A stretch of 64,000 nt of DNA from Oscillospiraceae bacterium (GCA_017466885.1 JAFTTH010000007.1:1-64000), one strand, 5' to 3'; positions 52,047-62,499 are shown, numbered from the stretch's first letter. The notes: generated by a model not told the origin, from the sequence alone. Program-made: numbers and translations.

Positions 52047-52718
52047 ATGCCTTTTACGCCCCGTTCTCTGGAGTTTTTATTCGAGAACCGTATCCTTAAC
52101 AACCGGGATTGGTTCCTGGAGCATAAGTCCGAATATCAGCAGGTGGTGGTTGCGCCTATGGCGGAGCTGGTGGAAGCACTGGAGCCGACTCTGCACGCCA
52201 TTGACCCCCATCTTCTCTGCGATCCCCGGGTGGGAAAATCCATCTCACGGATTTATCGGGATGTTCGGTTTTCCCGGGATAAATCCCTCTATCGGGATAC
52301 CGCGTGGTGCGTTTTTATGCGGGATAAGAAGCTCTATAACGGCCTTCCGGGGTATTTTTTTGAGATTTCCCCTGCCGGCTTCCGGTACGGCTGCGGGTAT
52401 TATACCACCTCCAACGAATCCCTTGAGGCCATCCGCACCCTGATTCTCCGGGGGGAGCGCTCTGCCAAGGAGGCACTCCGCTGCTTTGAGAAGCAGGATG
52501 TCTTTTCTCTGGAGGGGGATTGCTATAAACGGAGCCGTCACCCCGATCAACCCGAGGCACTTCGCGCCTGGCTGGACCGGAAAAATATCTGCCTAATCCA
52601 TAATGAGGGAGACCTTTCCCTCCTTTTCTCGGAGGAGCTTGCCCACCGGGTCAGCTGTGATTTTGAAAAAATTGCTCCCATCTACCGCTTTCTGATGAAT
52701 GCGGAAGCCTTCAAATAA
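52047..52718 (+). CDS. DUF2461 family protein
   Basis: 223 residues from the ATG at 52047; AAGGAAGG is 9 bases upstream and would overlap the ATG at 52038. The family phrases NRDWFLEHKSEYQQ, SRIYRDVRFSRDKSLYRD and GGYYT-like GCGYYTTSNESL are present. Function unknown. Follows prfB after a moderate terminator. Confidence 0.9.
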   Translation: MPFTPRSLEFLFENRILNNRDWFLEHKSEYQQVVVAPMAELVEALEPTLHAIDPHLLCDPRVGKSISRIYRDVRFSRDKSLYRDTAWCVFMRDKKLYNGLPGYFFEISPAGFRYGCGYYTTSNESLEAIRTLILRGERSAKEALRCFEKQDVFSLEGDCYKRSRHPDQPEALRAWLDRKNICLIHNEGDLSLLFSEELAHRVSCDFEKIAPIYRFLMNAEAFK

Positions 52719-52737
52719 ATACCACCTTACGAAAAAA

Positions 52738-52797
52738 CTCCCTTTGTTTGCACAAACACGCTCAACAGCGCATTTTCAAACAAAGGGAGACTTTTTA
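52738..52797. terminator. Bidirectional terminator
   Basis: A 13-bp perfect stem CTCCCTTTGTTTG / CAAACAAAGGGAG with a 26-base loop and A/T-rich flanks; shared with convergent mrp. Confidence 0.85.
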
Positions 52798-52821
52798 TTC
52801 TACCGGCACAGGCCGCAGAGC

Positions 52822-53646
52822 TTACTCCAGCTCGGAGATGGTTTTGATGATGCCATCCAGCCATTCGCCCTCAAAGAGCTCGATGGTACCCTTATCGCAG
52901 GCGGCGGCAAGGGAGGGGTTGATGGGAATCCGGGCGGTCTGATCGATCCCGAGTTTCTTTGCAAGGCCCTCAATATCGCTATTGCCAAAGATATGGTGCT
53001 TTCCGCCGCAGTCGGGGCACTCAAAGTAGGACATATTTTCCACCAGGCCCAGCACCGGAACCTCCATCAGCTTGGCCATATTCACAGCCTTCTCCACGAT
53101 CATCCCCACCAGCTCCTGCGGTGTGGTAACGATCACAATCCCATCCACCGGGAGGGACTGGAAGACCGTCAGGGGAACATCCCCCGTTCCGGGAGGCATA
53201 TCGATAAACATATAGTCAATATCGCTCCAGATCACATCCGTCCAGAACTGCTTGACCGCTCCGGCAATCACAGGACCTCTCCAAACCACCGGGTCAGTCT
53301 CGTTGGGAAGGAGCAGATTCAGGGACATAATCTCAATTCCGGTGGCGCTGGCCACGGGATAAAGCCCGTCATTACTGGCCTCCGCCCGACGCTGAATATG
53401 AAATGCCTTGGGGATAGACGGACCGGTAATATCCGCATCCAGGATGGCGGTCTTAAAGCCGCACCGGGCCGACAAAACAGCAAGCATTGAGGTGACGATA
53501 GACTTTCCGACGCCGCCCTTTCCGCTGACAACACCAATCACCTTCCGGACGCTGCTCAGAGCATTCAGCTCCTCCCGGAAGCTCTCCTTACGATCCGAAC
53601 AATTCTGCGAGCAACTCGCGCAATCGTGGTTGCAACCACCGCTCAT
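52822..53646 (-). CDS. Mrp/NBP35-type ATP-binding iron-sulfur carrier
   Basis: 274 residues from the ATG at 53646, because the upstream ATG at 53661 lies inside the GGAGG itself. N-terminal Cys cluster CNHDCASCSQNC, deviant Walker A GKGGVGKSIVT, Walker B FIDMPPGTGD and a C-terminal CPDC motif that bridges the cluster between subunits. A cytosolic Fe-S scaffold/carrier. Confidence 0.92.
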   Translation of the reverse strand: MSGGCNHDCASCSQNCSDRKESFREELNALSSVRKVIGVVSGKGGVGKSIVTSMLAVLSARCGFKTAILDADITGPSIPKAFHIQRRAEASNDGLYPVASATGIEIMSLNLLLPNETDPVVWRGPVIAGAVKQFWTDVIWSDIDYMFIDMPPGTGDVPLTVFQSLPVDGIVIVTTPQELVGMIVEKAVNMAKLMEVPVLGLVENMSYFECPDCGGKHHIFGNSDIEGLAKKLGIDQTARIPINPSLAAACDKGTIELFEGEWLDGIIKTISELE

Positions 53647-53712
53647 TTGAAATTCCTCCATTTACCAAATAGTTTCCTTGAATCGCACCACAGGGTGGAT
53701 TCGCTATAGAGA

Positions 53713-53741
53713 AGTGTACCACCCTTTGAGGAAAATGTCAA
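53713..53741 (-). promoter_or_regulatory. mrp promoter
   Basis: Minus strand TTGACA, 17 bases, TACACT. Confidence 0.6.
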
Positions 53742-53861
53742 GCCGGGATCGGTGGAAGGAGTCCCGGCCGAGGGGATTCCGGCCGTTTTTCGGCATACCG
53801 TTTTTCGCTGTGTTTTAACAGGAAATCCCTCCTTTTCCGACAAATTTCTATCCCGGAACGA

Positions 53862-53890
53862 TTGCAATATAGGGGCATTTTTGATATAAT
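53862..53890 (+). promoter_or_regulatory. recJ promoter
   Basis: TTGCAA, 17 bases, TATAAT. Confidence 0.7.
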
Positions 53891-53939
53891 GTTATTGATG
53901 TTATTATGCCCATTTATCGACAGAAAGGATCTCTGCCTC

Positions 53940-55982
53940 ATGAAGACCCGTATGATGAAATGGAACCTGCTCCCGCCCCAGCCAGAACGTGCCCGGGCGC
54001 TTTCTGAAGCGCTTGGCCTTCCCCTTCTTCCGGCGCGGGTGCTGGCCGCCCGGGGGATCACCGATCCTGCCGGGGCAGAGGCACTTCTTTCCGGTGGCGA
54101 GTTCCCCGAGTCCCCCTTTGAGATGATGGATATGGAAAAGGCCGCCCGGCGGATTGCCCAGGCCATCGGAGATGGGGAGCGGATCATCGTTTACGGTGAC
54201 TATGATGCGGACGGTGTCAGCGCCACTGTGGCGCTTTACAGCTATCTCTCCCTTCAGGGGGGAGACGTTGGGTACTATATTCCCGAGCGGGACGGCGAAG
54301 GGTACGGTCTTTCCACCGCCGCTGTCCGCCAGCTGGCCGATGAAGGCTGCAGGCTGATTGTAACGGTGGATAACGGAATTACTGCCCTCAAGGAGATCGA
54401 ATATGCCAACAGCCTTGGTCTTTGCGTGGTGGTGACCGACCATCATCAGCCTCTGGAGGTTCTTCCTCCCGCTTACGCGGTGGTCAATCCCCACCGGAAG
54501 GATTGCCCTTCCTCCTTTAAGCAGCTTTGCGGCGCAGGAATTGTTTTGAAGCTGATCTGCGCCATGGAGGGCGGTGATTACGATTCCGCCCTGGACTTTT
54601 GCAGCGATATTGTCACTTTGGGAACGGTGGGAGATATTGTTCCGCTGACCGGGGAGAACCGCATCATCGTTTCCCACGGACTGCAGCATATTGAGCAGAC
54701 GGAAAATCCCGGTCTTGCCGCACTCATCAGCGTTGCCGGCTTTGCCGGGAAGGAGATCACCTCCGGCCGGGTGGCCTTTGGGCTTGTTCCCCGGATCAAC
54801 GCCGCGGGACGGCTGGGGAGCGCGGAGCTTGCCTGCCGTCTGCTGCTCTGCGAGGAGGAAGAGGAGGCTGCCTTTCTGGCCGGTGAGGTGGACCGGCTCA
54901 ACACCCTGCGCCGCCAAACCGAGACCGAGATTCTGACCAAGATCCGGGATCAGATGGACGCCGCTCCCGAAATGGCCAACCAACCGGTGCTGATGGCTGT
55001 GGGAGAGGACTGGAACACCGGAGTGGTGGGAATCGTTGCCTCCCGGGCGGTAGAGCAGACCGGAAAACCCGCCTTTCTTTTTGCCCCGGATGGCGAGGAT
55101 TGTCTCCGGGCTTCGGGTCGGAGCGTGGAGGGCTTTTCCCTTTTTGAGCTGCTCTGTGATTCCAGGGAACTGCTGGTCCGCTTTGGAGGACACGAAATGG
55201 CCGCCGGGCTGACGGTGCGGCGGGAGGATTTCCCCGCTCTCTGCCAGCGGATCTACCGGTACTGCGCCGAGCGGTTTCCTATTATGCCTGCGCCCACCCT
55301 TCGGGTGGATCTTCTCGTTTCACCGGCTGAGCTGACGGTGGATGAGGTGGCCGCTCTCTCCATGCTGGAGCCCTTCGGCTCAGGCAACCCTTCTCCGGTA
55401 TTCGGGATCAAAAATGCGGTGCTGGATCATGTGACCTCTCTTTCGGAGGGAAAGCATTCCAAGCTCCGCTTCCGTTGCGGTAACGATTATATCCAGACCC
55501 TTTTCTTCGGTGTCTCCCCCAAGGATCTGCCCTATCAGCCAGGGGATGCTCTGGACATTGCCTTCACCTGCGAGATCAACCGTTTCAACGGCACCGAAAG
55601 CGTTTCCTGCACGCTGAAAGAAATATCCCCGGCAGGCTTTGACTGCGACGCTGTTTGGCTGGGCGCCTCCCGGTACGATCATCTACTCACCGGACGTCCC
55701 CTTTCAGCGGCGGACCGGATCGCCCTTCTGCCCAATCGGGAGGAGTTTGCGTTTTTATTCCGTTATCTTGTGAAAAATCAGGGCTTCTCGGGAGGTCGTC
55801 AGCTTCTCTGGCACAGGGTTTGCCGGGAGTTGCCCTCCTTTGGCAAGCTTTGCGTGATCCTTCACGCCTTTGAGGAGCTGGGTCTGACCTGCGAAACAAA
55901 GCAGCGGATCGAACTTTCTCCGCAACAGCAGAAGGTCCACCTTGAGGATGCTCCCATTATGCAGCTTTTGACGCAACAATAA
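53940..55982 (+). CDS. recJ: Single-stranded-DNA-specific exonuclease RecJ
   Basis: 680 residues from the ATG at 53940 (AAAGGAT). DHH motifs DYDADGVSA and VVTDHHQP, the DHHA1 part with GRSVEGFSLFELL and GGHEMAAGLTV, then an OB-like region. The C-terminal 120 residues are an extension common in Firmicutes RecJ. Digests 5' ends in recombination and mismatch repair. It starts a plus-strand unit that includes the amidase. Confidence 0.93.
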   Translation: MKTRMMKWNLLPPQPERARALSEALGLPLLPARVLAARGITDPAGAEALLSGGEFPESPFEMMDMEKAARRIAQAIGDGERIIVYGDYDADGVSATVALYSYLSLQGGDVGYYIPERDGEGYGLSTAAVRQLADEGCRLIVTVDNGITALKEIEYANSLGLCVVVTDHHQPLEVLPPAYAVVNPHRKDCPSSFKQLCGAGIVLKLICAMEGGDYDSALDFCSDIVTLGTVGDIVPLTGENRIIVSHGLQHIEQTENPGLAALISVAGFAGKEITSGRVAFGLVPRINAAGRLGSAELACRLLLCEEEEEAAFLAGEVDRLNTLRRQTETEILTKIRDQMDAAPEMANQPVLMAVGEDWNTGVVGIVASRAVEQTGKPAFLFAPDGEDCLRASGRSVEGFSLFELLCDSRELLVRFGGHEMAAGLTVRREDFPALCQRIYRYCAERFPIMPAPTLRVDLLVSPAELTVDEVAALSMLEPFGSGNPSPVFGIKNAVLDHVTSLSEGKHSKLRFRCGNDYIQTLFFGVSPKDLPYQPGDALDIAFTCEINRFNGTESVSCTLKEISPAGFDCDAVWLGASRYDHLLTGRPLSAADRIALLPNREEFAFLFRYLVKNQGFSGGRQLLWHRVCRELPSFGKLCVILHAFEELGLTCETKQRIELSPQQQKVHLEDAPIMQLLTQQ

Positions 55983-56027
55983 GACCGTTCATCTCTTGCA
56001 AGCCTATGGAAAGCGAGTGATTGTCTT

Positions 56028-59000
56028 TTGAGAATCAACCGGAAATTTTATATTCTTCTTGCGGCAATTTTCGGGGGGCTGACCCTTGCGGCCGCGGCAA
56101 CGGCCGCCATCACCTCCCTCCCCAGCTGGCTCCCTTCCGGCCAGGAGGTCTCCTCTGCTCCTACCTCCTCCGGAACGGAAAGCGAAACTGTTTCCCAGCC
56201 GGAGATACTTCCTCCCGAGCCGGAATACCCCACCCGAACCTTCTCCTTCCCCAACCAGATGCAGGCGCTGTTCCTCCGGTATGGGGTGGATTATATCGGA
56301 GATGAGGATGCCATCCGGCAGGCCGAGCTGACCGCCGCCCTCGCCAAGGGGGTGGAGTGGGGCTTCAATACCGTGATTATCTCCGCCTTTGACCCGGAAG
56401 GGAAGCCCTTATTCAACTCTCCCCTCCGCGGGATGGCTCCTGAGGGAACAAACCGGATCGCGGAGGCCGCTGAAGCGGTGAAGGAGGCGGGTCTGAACCT
56501 TTATATTCTTTATCCCCTCCCCAAAACCGGCACAGACGAGCAGATGATCGGGGAGCTCTCAGCTCTTCTGACTGACCACCCGGTGGACGGTGTTATCTTT
56601 ACCGACTATCTCCCCTCGGAGGAGGCTCTGACCGCCGCAAAGGCCGATGGAGATTCCGGGATGGCCGCTTTGCGGGGCGCCCGCCATTCTCTCTTCTCCG
56701 CCTATCGGGAGCTTTTGCTCAAGGAATTTCCCAGCGTTGGAATGGGACTGGCTGCCAACGCGCTTTACGCCTCCCAAACCGAAGTCTCCGGTGAGGGGAT
56801 TCCCCTTACCTTGAAAGAGACCGACCACGCCCGGGGCTTTGATCTGCTGGGAGCAGTAAAAAGTGGATTGTTGGATTTCGTATTTGTTTCGGGGCTTCCC
56901 TCCACCGAAAATAAAGCTACCCCCTTCGAAACAGTAGCCAAAAGCTGGGCTGCCCTTTCGGAGCACACCGCCGTTTGTTTTACATATCAGCAGAACCGGA
57001 TCGGAAATGATGACGGCTTTATGAGTCCCGATCAGCTGGTCCGCCAACATCTGACCGCCAAGGAGCTGGAAGGCTTCCGGGGCTGCGGTGTGGATTCCTA
57101 TTTGGGGATGCTCCAAAACTACGACTCCTCTGCCGACGCTCTGGTCAAAACGCTTGCCAGCAAAACGGAGGATAAATATATTCTCTCCATTCTTCGGATG
57201 TCCAATCCTCCCAAGGCAACCTTTACCACCGAGGAGTCTGCCCTGACCTTCCGGGGCGCCTCCGACCCCAACTTCCCCGTCTATCTCAACGGAGAGCGGC
57301 TTCAGACCGATGCCAACGGATATATTTCCGTCCGGCTGGAGCTGAAATACGGACTGAACACCATTGCATTTAAGCATAAAACAAAAACCGTTACCTATAA
57401 AATCACCCGCACCCAGACACTTATCAAGGAGGTCTACCCCTCCACCTCTCTGACCATTGACGGCGGAACGATCTTTAATGTTTCTGCTTTGGGATATAAG
57501 GATGCTGTGATTACCGCTACAGTGGGCGGAAAAACCATTACCCTGAAAATGAAAGAGGAGCAGGACACGGATGAGGAGTCCAGCTTCCGGATCTTTGAGG
57601 GGGAGTTTACCGCCCCTGCCGCCACCAGCGAGGAGCAAAAGCTGGGCACCGTCAGTTATTCGGCGACCTATGCCGACTTCAAAGAGACTAAAAAGGGTGC
57701 TTCCGTTACCATCAACCCCAAAGCCACCTACACCTCCGAAAATGCTGTGATCGTTACAGCAGAGGAAGCCATTGTATACTCTCTGTATTATACTGACAAA
57801 AACGGCACCCAAAAGCCTGCGTCCGTGGGGGAGGACGGCACCCAGACCTATTATATGAAGCGTCCCCAGAATTTCTATCTTCCCAAGGGGACCATCGCGT
57901 TCATTTCAGGAAACGCCACCAAGATCAACGGTGTTTCCTTCTATCCCATCCGGTCGGGTGGCTGGCTCAATGCCGCTGATTTCGACTGGGCAACCTCTGA
58001 AGAGGAGGAGCGAACCGCCTCCCGCCTTTCGGATGCCACCTTCACCGCCGATGGAATCTACGAATATCTCCGTCTGAAAACCGAATGGGCAATTCCCATT
58101 GCGGCGGAGCTTTCTCCCCTGACCTTCACCACCGCGCATATCAACGATTATGATGTAACGAGCTACAAGCCTACCAAGCTGACCCTGACCTTCCATTACG
58201 CTCAGGCTGACGCCCAAACATTGATTCCTGCTCTTTCTGCCAGCGGCCTCTTTACCAAGATCGAGGTTGCTCAAAAAGAAGATCCAATGGCCGTTACCCT
58301 GACGTTGACGCTGAAAAATGCCGGCGGCTTTTACGGCGTGCGGTACTATTTTGAGGATGGACAGATCGTTTTTCGGTTCACCCGGCCTTTGAGTGTTTCC
58401 AAGGCGGAGAATTCCTTTGGGTATAGCCTGGCCGGCTCGGTGATCGTCATTGACCCGGGCCATAGTCCCTGCTTCTGCAAGACCTGCCAGGATTATATGG
58501 GCACCACCGGAATGGGATACCCTGTTTCCTCCAAGCATAATTCTCAAAAGGATCCCGGTGCGCTGGGCTCCAACGATTATTTCCACGAGGCGCAACTGAA
58601 TATGCGGCTGGCGGTGATGATTAAAAAACGGCTGGAAGGAATTGGCGCAACGGTAAAATTCCTTGATGTAACCAACAACCCCACCGCCGCCAAGGACCGG
58701 ATGCCCTTAATTGAGGCCGCCAACGGCCAGATTGCTATCTCTGTTCACCATAATAGCGGCTCTTACTCGGCAAAGGGTGTTTCCGACTTTTACTATACCC
58801 CTTACTCTATGACCCTCTGCCAGTCGATTCTCGATAAGGTCAACGCCGTTTATAAGGATATTTATGGCAGCTCCTTCAAGCCCCGCAACAGCGGAAAAAC
58901 TGCATTCGGCCGGTATATGGTCACCACCTCCCAGGAGCTCCCCTCCCTGATTATGGAGTATGGGTTTGTTTCCAACCCCACCGAATACTCTCATCTGGTC

Positions 59001-59258
59001 AAGGATGAGGTGGCTGAGGCCTTTGCCGATGCAACGGTCAAGGGAATCATCGAATACGCCTTAGCGCAGAACTGGCAGCCACCCCTTCCCCCGGAGGATT
59101 CCTCTTCCTCCACCCCCTCGGGTGACTCCTCCACTCCTTCCTCCGACACAACCTCCTCCGAGGCGACTTCCTCTGACGTCAGCTCGGAAACATCCTCGGA
59201 AGTCCCCTCTGAAGGGAGTTCTTCCGCCAATTCCGCCTCAACCAGCACCGAAGTTTGA
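56028..59258 (+). CDS. Large cell-wall amidase with GHL10-like domain
   Basis: 1076 residues, TTG start. An N-terminal signal anchor (7-28) and Ser/Pro linker precede a glycoside-hydrolase-like barrel (about 70-330, GHL10/DUF4015 style: [34 protein letters not shown]). Ig/sandwich-like domains occupy about 385-640, and an N-acetylmuramoyl-L-alanine amidase (Amidase_3) spans about 803-1025. Zinc ligands include H812 (IDPGH), the Glu of HEAQLN, SVHHN, and E977 (IMEYGF). A Ser/Thr-rich tail (SSTPSGDSS) ends it. Its long insert after DPGH is unusual. Two hydrolase domains suggest cell separation or lysis. Confidence 0.88.
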   Translation: MRINRKFYILLAAIFGGLTLAAAATAAITSLPSWLPSGQEVSSAPTSSGTESETVSQPEILPPEPEYPTRTFSFPNQMQALFLRYGVDYIGDEDAIRQAELTAALAKGVEWGFNTVIISAFDPEGKPLFNSPLRGMAPEGTNRIAEAAEAVKEAGLNLYILYPLPKTGTDEQMIGELSALLTDHPVDGVIFTDYLPSEEALTAAKADGDSGMAALRGARHSLFSAYRELLLKEFPSVGMGLAANALYASQTEVSGEGIPLTLKETDHARGFDLLGAVKSGLLDFVFVSGLPSTENKATPFETVAKSWAALSEHTAVCFTYQQNRIGNDDGFMSPDQLVRQHLTAKELEGFRGCGVDSYLGMLQNYDSSADALVKTLASKTEDKYILSILRMSNPPKATFTTEESALTFRGASDPNFPVYLNGERLQTDANGYISVRLELKYGLNTIAFKHKTKTVTYKITRTQTLIKEVYPSTSLTIDGGTIFNVSALGYKDAVITATVGGKTITLKMKEEQDTDEESSFRIFEGEFTAPAATSEEQKLGTVSYSATYADFKETKKGASVTINPKATYTSENAVIVTAEEAIVYSLYYTDKNGTQKPASVGEDGTQTYYMKRPQNFYLPKGTIAFISGNATKINGVSFYPIRSGGWLNAADFDWATSEEEERTASRLSDATFTADGIYEYLRLKTEWAIPIAAELSPLTFTTAHINDYDVTSYKPTKLTLTFHYAQADAQTLIPALSASGLFTKIEVAQKEDPMAVTLTLTLKNAGGFYGVRYYFEDGQIVFRFTRPLSVSKAENSFGYSLAGSVIVIDPGHSPCFCKTCQDYMGTTGMGYPVSSKHNSQKDPGALGSNDYFHEAQLNMRLAVMIKKRLEGIGATVKFLDVTNNPTAAKDRMPLIEAANGQIAISVHHNSGSYSAKGVSDFYYTPYSMTLCQSILDKVNAVYKDIYGSSFKPRNSGKTAFGRYMVTTSQELPSLIMEYGFVSNPTEYSHLVKDEVAEAFADATVKGIIEYALAQNWQPPLPPEDSSSSTPSGDSSTPSSDTTSSEATSSDVSSETSSEVPSEGSSSANSASTSTEV

Positions 59259-59289
59259 AGAAAGGACAGGGCCCGCCCCTGACATTGCT

Positions 59290-60462
59290 ATGAACAAGCA
59301 GCCTTTTGTTTCTGTGATTATCGTTGCCGCCGGGACTGCCTCCCGAATGAACGGCATCGATAAAATCATCTATCCTCTCAAAGGCACTCCGGTCATTATC
59401 CGCACCCTCCGGCCCTTTCTTGCCCTTCCCTTTGTCCGGGAGATTGTAATCGTGACCCGGAAGGAGCTCCATCAAACCATCGGAGATGCCGCAAAGGAGC
59501 TGGAAAGCACCGTTCCCATTCGGTTCACCGAGGGAGGCTCCTGCCGGCAGGAATCGGTATTCCGCGGCATTGAAATGACCTCGCCCCAGGCAGAATATTT
59601 TATGATTCACGACGGCGCCCGTCCCCTGATCACCCCGGATTGCCTGACCGGGATTCTGGAGGCCGCCATTGCCCATCAGGCCGCCGCTCCCGGCGTCCCG
59701 GTGAAGGATACCATCAAGCGGTGCGATGAAGCGGGAATGATCGTGGAAACCCCGCCCCGTGCCGCGCTCCGCGCCATCCAGACACCCCAAACCTTCTCGG
59801 CCGCTCTTTACCGCAGGGCAATGGATACTGCCCGCGCTACCGGCAAAGACTATACCGACGATTGCCAGCTGGTGGAGGCGATGGGTGTTCCGGTCTTTGT
59901 TGCCCCGGGGGAATATACCAACATCAAAATCACAACGCCGGAGGACCTGCTCCTCGCAGAGGCGCTGATCAAGGAGGAAAACGCTATGATCCGGATTGGA
60001 CACGGTTATGACGTTCATCGCCTGGTGGAGGAACGGAAGCTGATTCTCGGCGGAGTGGAGATCCCCTGGGAAAAGGGTCTGCTGGGCCACTCAGATGCGG
60101 ACGTTCTGGCCCACGCCATCTCGGATGCCCTTTTGGGGGCCGCCGCCCTTGGGGATATTGGCAAGCACTTTCCTGACAACGATCCCGCCTTCTCCGGTGC
60201 CGACAGCATCCTTCTTCTGAAGGAGGTTTGTGCCATCCTTCGCAGAGAGGGCTACCGCCCTGGAAACGTGGATGCTACCGTCATTGCGCAGGCACCCAAG
60301 CTCGCCTCTCATATCCCCGCCATGCGGCAGATCCTTGCCAACGCTATGGGGCTTTCCCTCAAAGATGTCAGCGTGAAAGCAACCACCGAGGAAAAGCTGG
60401 GCTTCACTGGGCAAGGAGAAGGAATCTCCGCTCACGCTGTTTGCACCATTGTCGGGATATAA
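59290..60462 (+). CDS. ispDF: Bifunctional IspD-IspF (MEP isoprenoid pathway)
   Basis: 390 residues. IspD part about 1-230 ([42 protein letters not shown]); IspF part from M233 ([27 protein letters not shown], zinc/diphosphate residues). The fused form makes 4-diphosphocytidyl-ME and cyclises it. The ATG at 59290 has no close Shine-Dalgarno, while AAGGAGG stands 8 bases before codon 233, so IspF alone may also be made. IspE is not here. Confidence 0.94.
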   Translation: MNKQPFVSVIIVAAGTASRMNGIDKIIYPLKGTPVIIRTLRPFLALPFVREIVIVTRKELHQTIGDAAKELESTVPIRFTEGGSCRQESVFRGIEMTSPQAEYFMIHDGARPLITPDCLTGILEAAIAHQAAAPGVPVKDTIKRCDEAGMIVETPPRAALRAIQTPQTFSAALYRRAMDTARATGKDYTDDCQLVEAMGVPVFVAPGEYTNIKITTPEDLLLAEALIKEENAMIRIGHGYDVHRLVEERKLILGGVEIPWEKGLLGHSDADVLAHAISDALLGAAALGDIGKHFPDNDPAFSGADSILLLKEVCAILRREGYRPGNVDATVIAQAPKLASHIPAMRQILANAMGLSLKDVSVKATTEEKLGFTGQGEGISAHAVCTIVGI

Positions 60463-60484
60463 TCCCGGAAGGGAGGCATTTTGA

Positions 60485-60880
60485 ATGTTCCACGAGGATT
60501 GGTTTTTGCGCCAGATTGAAATGTATATTCACGCCATTGCGCAGATCGTTTTTGGCAAAAAATCGCCCCGCTTTGAGCAGGGAGAAAGGGTTTCCCTCTC
60601 CCCGGACGATCTGCATTATCTGCTCCTCCCCCTGCTGGAGGAGGGACGCTACTGTGAAGCGGAGGACCTGCTTTTTGAGGCCGCCGGAGATGGATCGGAC
60701 CTTTCCGTCCTGGAGACCGGTCTGGACTTTTACAGCCGTCTCAACACCCTGACTGACTCCCAGCTTGAGGCCGGAAGCTTCTCCCGGGAGGAAATCCGGG
60801 AGGGGCTGGACGACCTATTGCGAATCCACCGCTTTGACCCTGCACTTTTTTCTGATACGAAATCTGACCCCAAGGAGTAA
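60485..60880 (+). CDS. Small helical protein (DUF6483-like)
   Basis: 131 residues, all helical and acidic (WFLRQIEMYIHAIAQIVFGK, LEEGRYCEAEDLLFEAAGDG). GGGAGG ribosome binding site. Resembles the DUF6483 group of Clostridia, which has no known function. Between ispDF and queT in a compact operon. Confidence 0.72.
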   Translation: MFHEDWFLRQIEMYIHAIAQIVFGKKSPRFEQGERVSLSPDDLHYLLLPLLEEGRYCEAEDLLFEAAGDGSDLSVLETGLDFYSRLNTLTDSQLEAGSFSREEIREGLDDLLRIHRFDPALFSDTKSDPKE

Positions 60881-60885
60881 CCCTG

Positions 60886-61422
60886 ATGAAGCTGACCACC
60901 CGGTTTATCACCTTATCGGCATTGATTGCCGCCGCTTATGTTGTCCTGACTACCCTGCTGGCGCCCATTTCCTTCGGTGTTTTGCAGGTGCGGGTCGCAG
61001 AATGTATGTCCGTTTTATGCGTGTTTGGCCCAATTCCCCTTTGCGGCCTGACAGCAGGCTGCGCCATCTCCAATGCCATTGGCGTTGCTACCGGGCAAAA
61101 CCTTGCCGGCGTACTGGATATTCTGATTGGCACCTCTGCCACCCTGATTGCCGGCATTTTATCCTATCTTTTGCGGAATATTACCCTCAAGGGCCTTCCC
61201 CTGCTCTCGGTGCTCCCCCCTATCCTTATTAACGCGGTAGTCATCGGCATTGAGCTGACGGTCGTGCTCTATCCCGGGGAATTTTCCCCCTGGCTTTTTG
61301 CGCTGAATATGCTGACCATCGCCGGGGAACAGACGATTGCCTGCGCCGGCCTGGGAATTCCCTTCTATCTGCTGGTGAAAAAAGCCCGGCTGGATCGGTA
61401 TTTTTCCTACCAACGTCTGTAA
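60886..61422 (+). CDS. queT: QueT-type queuosine-precursor ECF transporter S component
   Basis: 178 residues, six hydrophobic helices. The start MKLTTRFITLSALIAAAYVVL and LQVRVAECMSVLCVFGPI match the QueT family (DUF988). These substrate-binding membrane subunits work with a shared ECF energising module. No preQ1 riboswitch is seen before it, as it sits inside an operon. Ligand assignment is by family. Confidence 0.82.
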   Translation: MKLTTRFITLSALIAAAYVVLTTLLAPISFGVLQVRVAECMSVLCVFGPIPLCGLTAGCAISNAIGVATGQNLAGVLDILIGTSATLIAGILSYLLRNITLKGLPLLSVLPPILINAVVIGIELTVVLYPGEFSPWLFALNMLTIAGEQTIACAGLGIPFYLLVKKARLDRYFSYQRL

Positions 61423-61462
61423 ATACCTCCCGCAACCCCAACGCAGAAGGAGCACTGATTCT

Positions 61463-62023
61463 ATGATTAAAGTAACATTGCTGGGAGATTCCATCCGTTT
61501 GATCGGATATGGCCATGAAGTTCCCAAGCTTTTGGGAGAGGATTTTGAGGTTTTTCAGCCGGACGATAACTGCAGATTTGCAAAATATACCCTTCGGGGA
61601 TTATTTGATTGGGAAAATGAGATGTCCGGGTCGAGGATTGTTCATTGGAACAACGGTCTTTGGGATATTTGCAATCTGTTCGGCGACGGAGTTTTTACCT
61701 CCGAATCGGAATATGTGGAAAATATGCTGAGAATTGCCGATATTCTCCTTTCAAGGTACGACAAGGTGATTTTTGCAACAACCACCCCGGTCACCCCTCA
61801 AAACGAATACAATCAAAACTCCGATATTGAAAAATACAATGATTTAATTGTTCCGCTTTTGGAGGAAAAAGGAATTCTCATCAATGATCTGCACAAGCTG
61901 GTCGCATCGGATGTCGACCGATACATCCGAAAAGATGACAACATTCATCTGACGGAGGCAGGCATTGACGCATGTGCAAAACAGGTTTCTGAAATCATCC
62001 GTAAGGTTGCGCAAACGCTGTAA
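61463..62023 (+). CDS. SGNH/GDSL-like hydrolase
   Basis: 186 residues, AGAAGGAG ribosome binding site. Block I GDSIRLIGYG (Ser nucleophile), an Asn block at HWNNGLWD and block V DNIHLTEAG (Asp-x-x-His). No signal peptide. More AT-rich than the preceding operon. Substrate unknown; esterase or acyl-deacylase activity is likely. Confidence 0.8.
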   Translation: MIKVTLLGDSIRLIGYGHEVPKLLGEDFEVFQPDDNCRFAKYTLRGLFDWENEMSGSRIVHWNNGLWDICNLFGDGVFTSESEYVENMLRIADILLSRYDKVIFATTTPVTPQNEYNQNSDIEKYNDLIVPLLEEKGILINDLHKLVASDVDRYIRKDDNIHLTEAGIDACAKQVSEIIRKVAQTL

Positions 62024-62168
62024 CGATGCGACAGAAAAGGGGTACAATCGGCCGGCAGCAGAATAGCGTGTCTGGTATAAAAGGAAAAAGCACTTCTTTA
62101 GGAGCGTTCTCATAAGGATGCTTGGATAACCCAAAATTGTAGGGACAGGCGTCCTCGACTGTCCGTGA

Positions 62169-62217
62169 CACAAAAATTTCGGCAGAGATGTTGTTTTCTC
62201 TGCCGATTTGTGTTTTT
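62169..62217 (+). terminator. Terminator of the SGNH hydrolase gene
   Basis: TCGGCAGAGA pairs with TCTCTGCCGA, extended by CACAAA/TTTGTG, then TTTTT. Confidence 0.85.
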
Positions 62218-62227
62218 GGGGATAATG

Positions 62228-62280
62228 AAAAAACCTCTCCCTTGGGGAGAGGTGGAGGCGAAGCCGACGGAGAGGGTTAG
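62228..62280. repeat. Half-element related to the 37150 repeat
   Basis: CCTCTCCC-TTG-GGGAGAGG followed by GTGG, a variable spacer and GACGGAGAGGGTT. The reverse complement of the 3' arm of the 37150-37319 element has the same layout. Just upstream (62138-62169) is a GGACAG/CTGTCC hairpin. The gap 62024-62495 holds this repeat, the terminator at 62169 and the comB remnant; nothing else. Confidence 0.6.
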
Positions 62281-62499
62281 ATGATGGATTGAAATGCCCT
62301 CTCTCCCGCCAAAATGAATTGCGGGTTTTCCTTCTTCAGCCTATAGGCAAGCTCGGCATCCCCCACGGGAATGATCATCTCCGCCCCCCTGTGCAAACAG
62401 ATAGGCTTCCACAGAAAATGCGCGAAAAACGTCAATGATAACAGTCAGTCCTCGAGCGGCTTTTGCTCCTTCAATCAACTGCAAAATTTGAACATTTAT
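62277..62499 (-). pseudogene. comB: 2-phosphosulfolactate phosphatase (ComB) N-terminal remnant
   Basis: Reading the minus strand, NVQILQLIEGAKAARGLTV, then IIDVFRAFSVEAYLFAQG, then (after a frame change at a run of six Gs, 62384-62389) MIIPVGDAELAYRLKKENP and FILAGERAF. This is the ComB N-terminal pattern. Three lesions: the start codon position reads ATA; one extra G shifts the frame; and the coding sequence stops where the repeat at 62228-62280 begins. The remaining two thirds of the gene is missing. Confidence 0.75.

Noticed and set aside
60886-60950. preQ1 riboswitch before queT
   Set aside because: Only 5 bases separate the upstream gene from queT; no aptamer-like pseudoknot is present.
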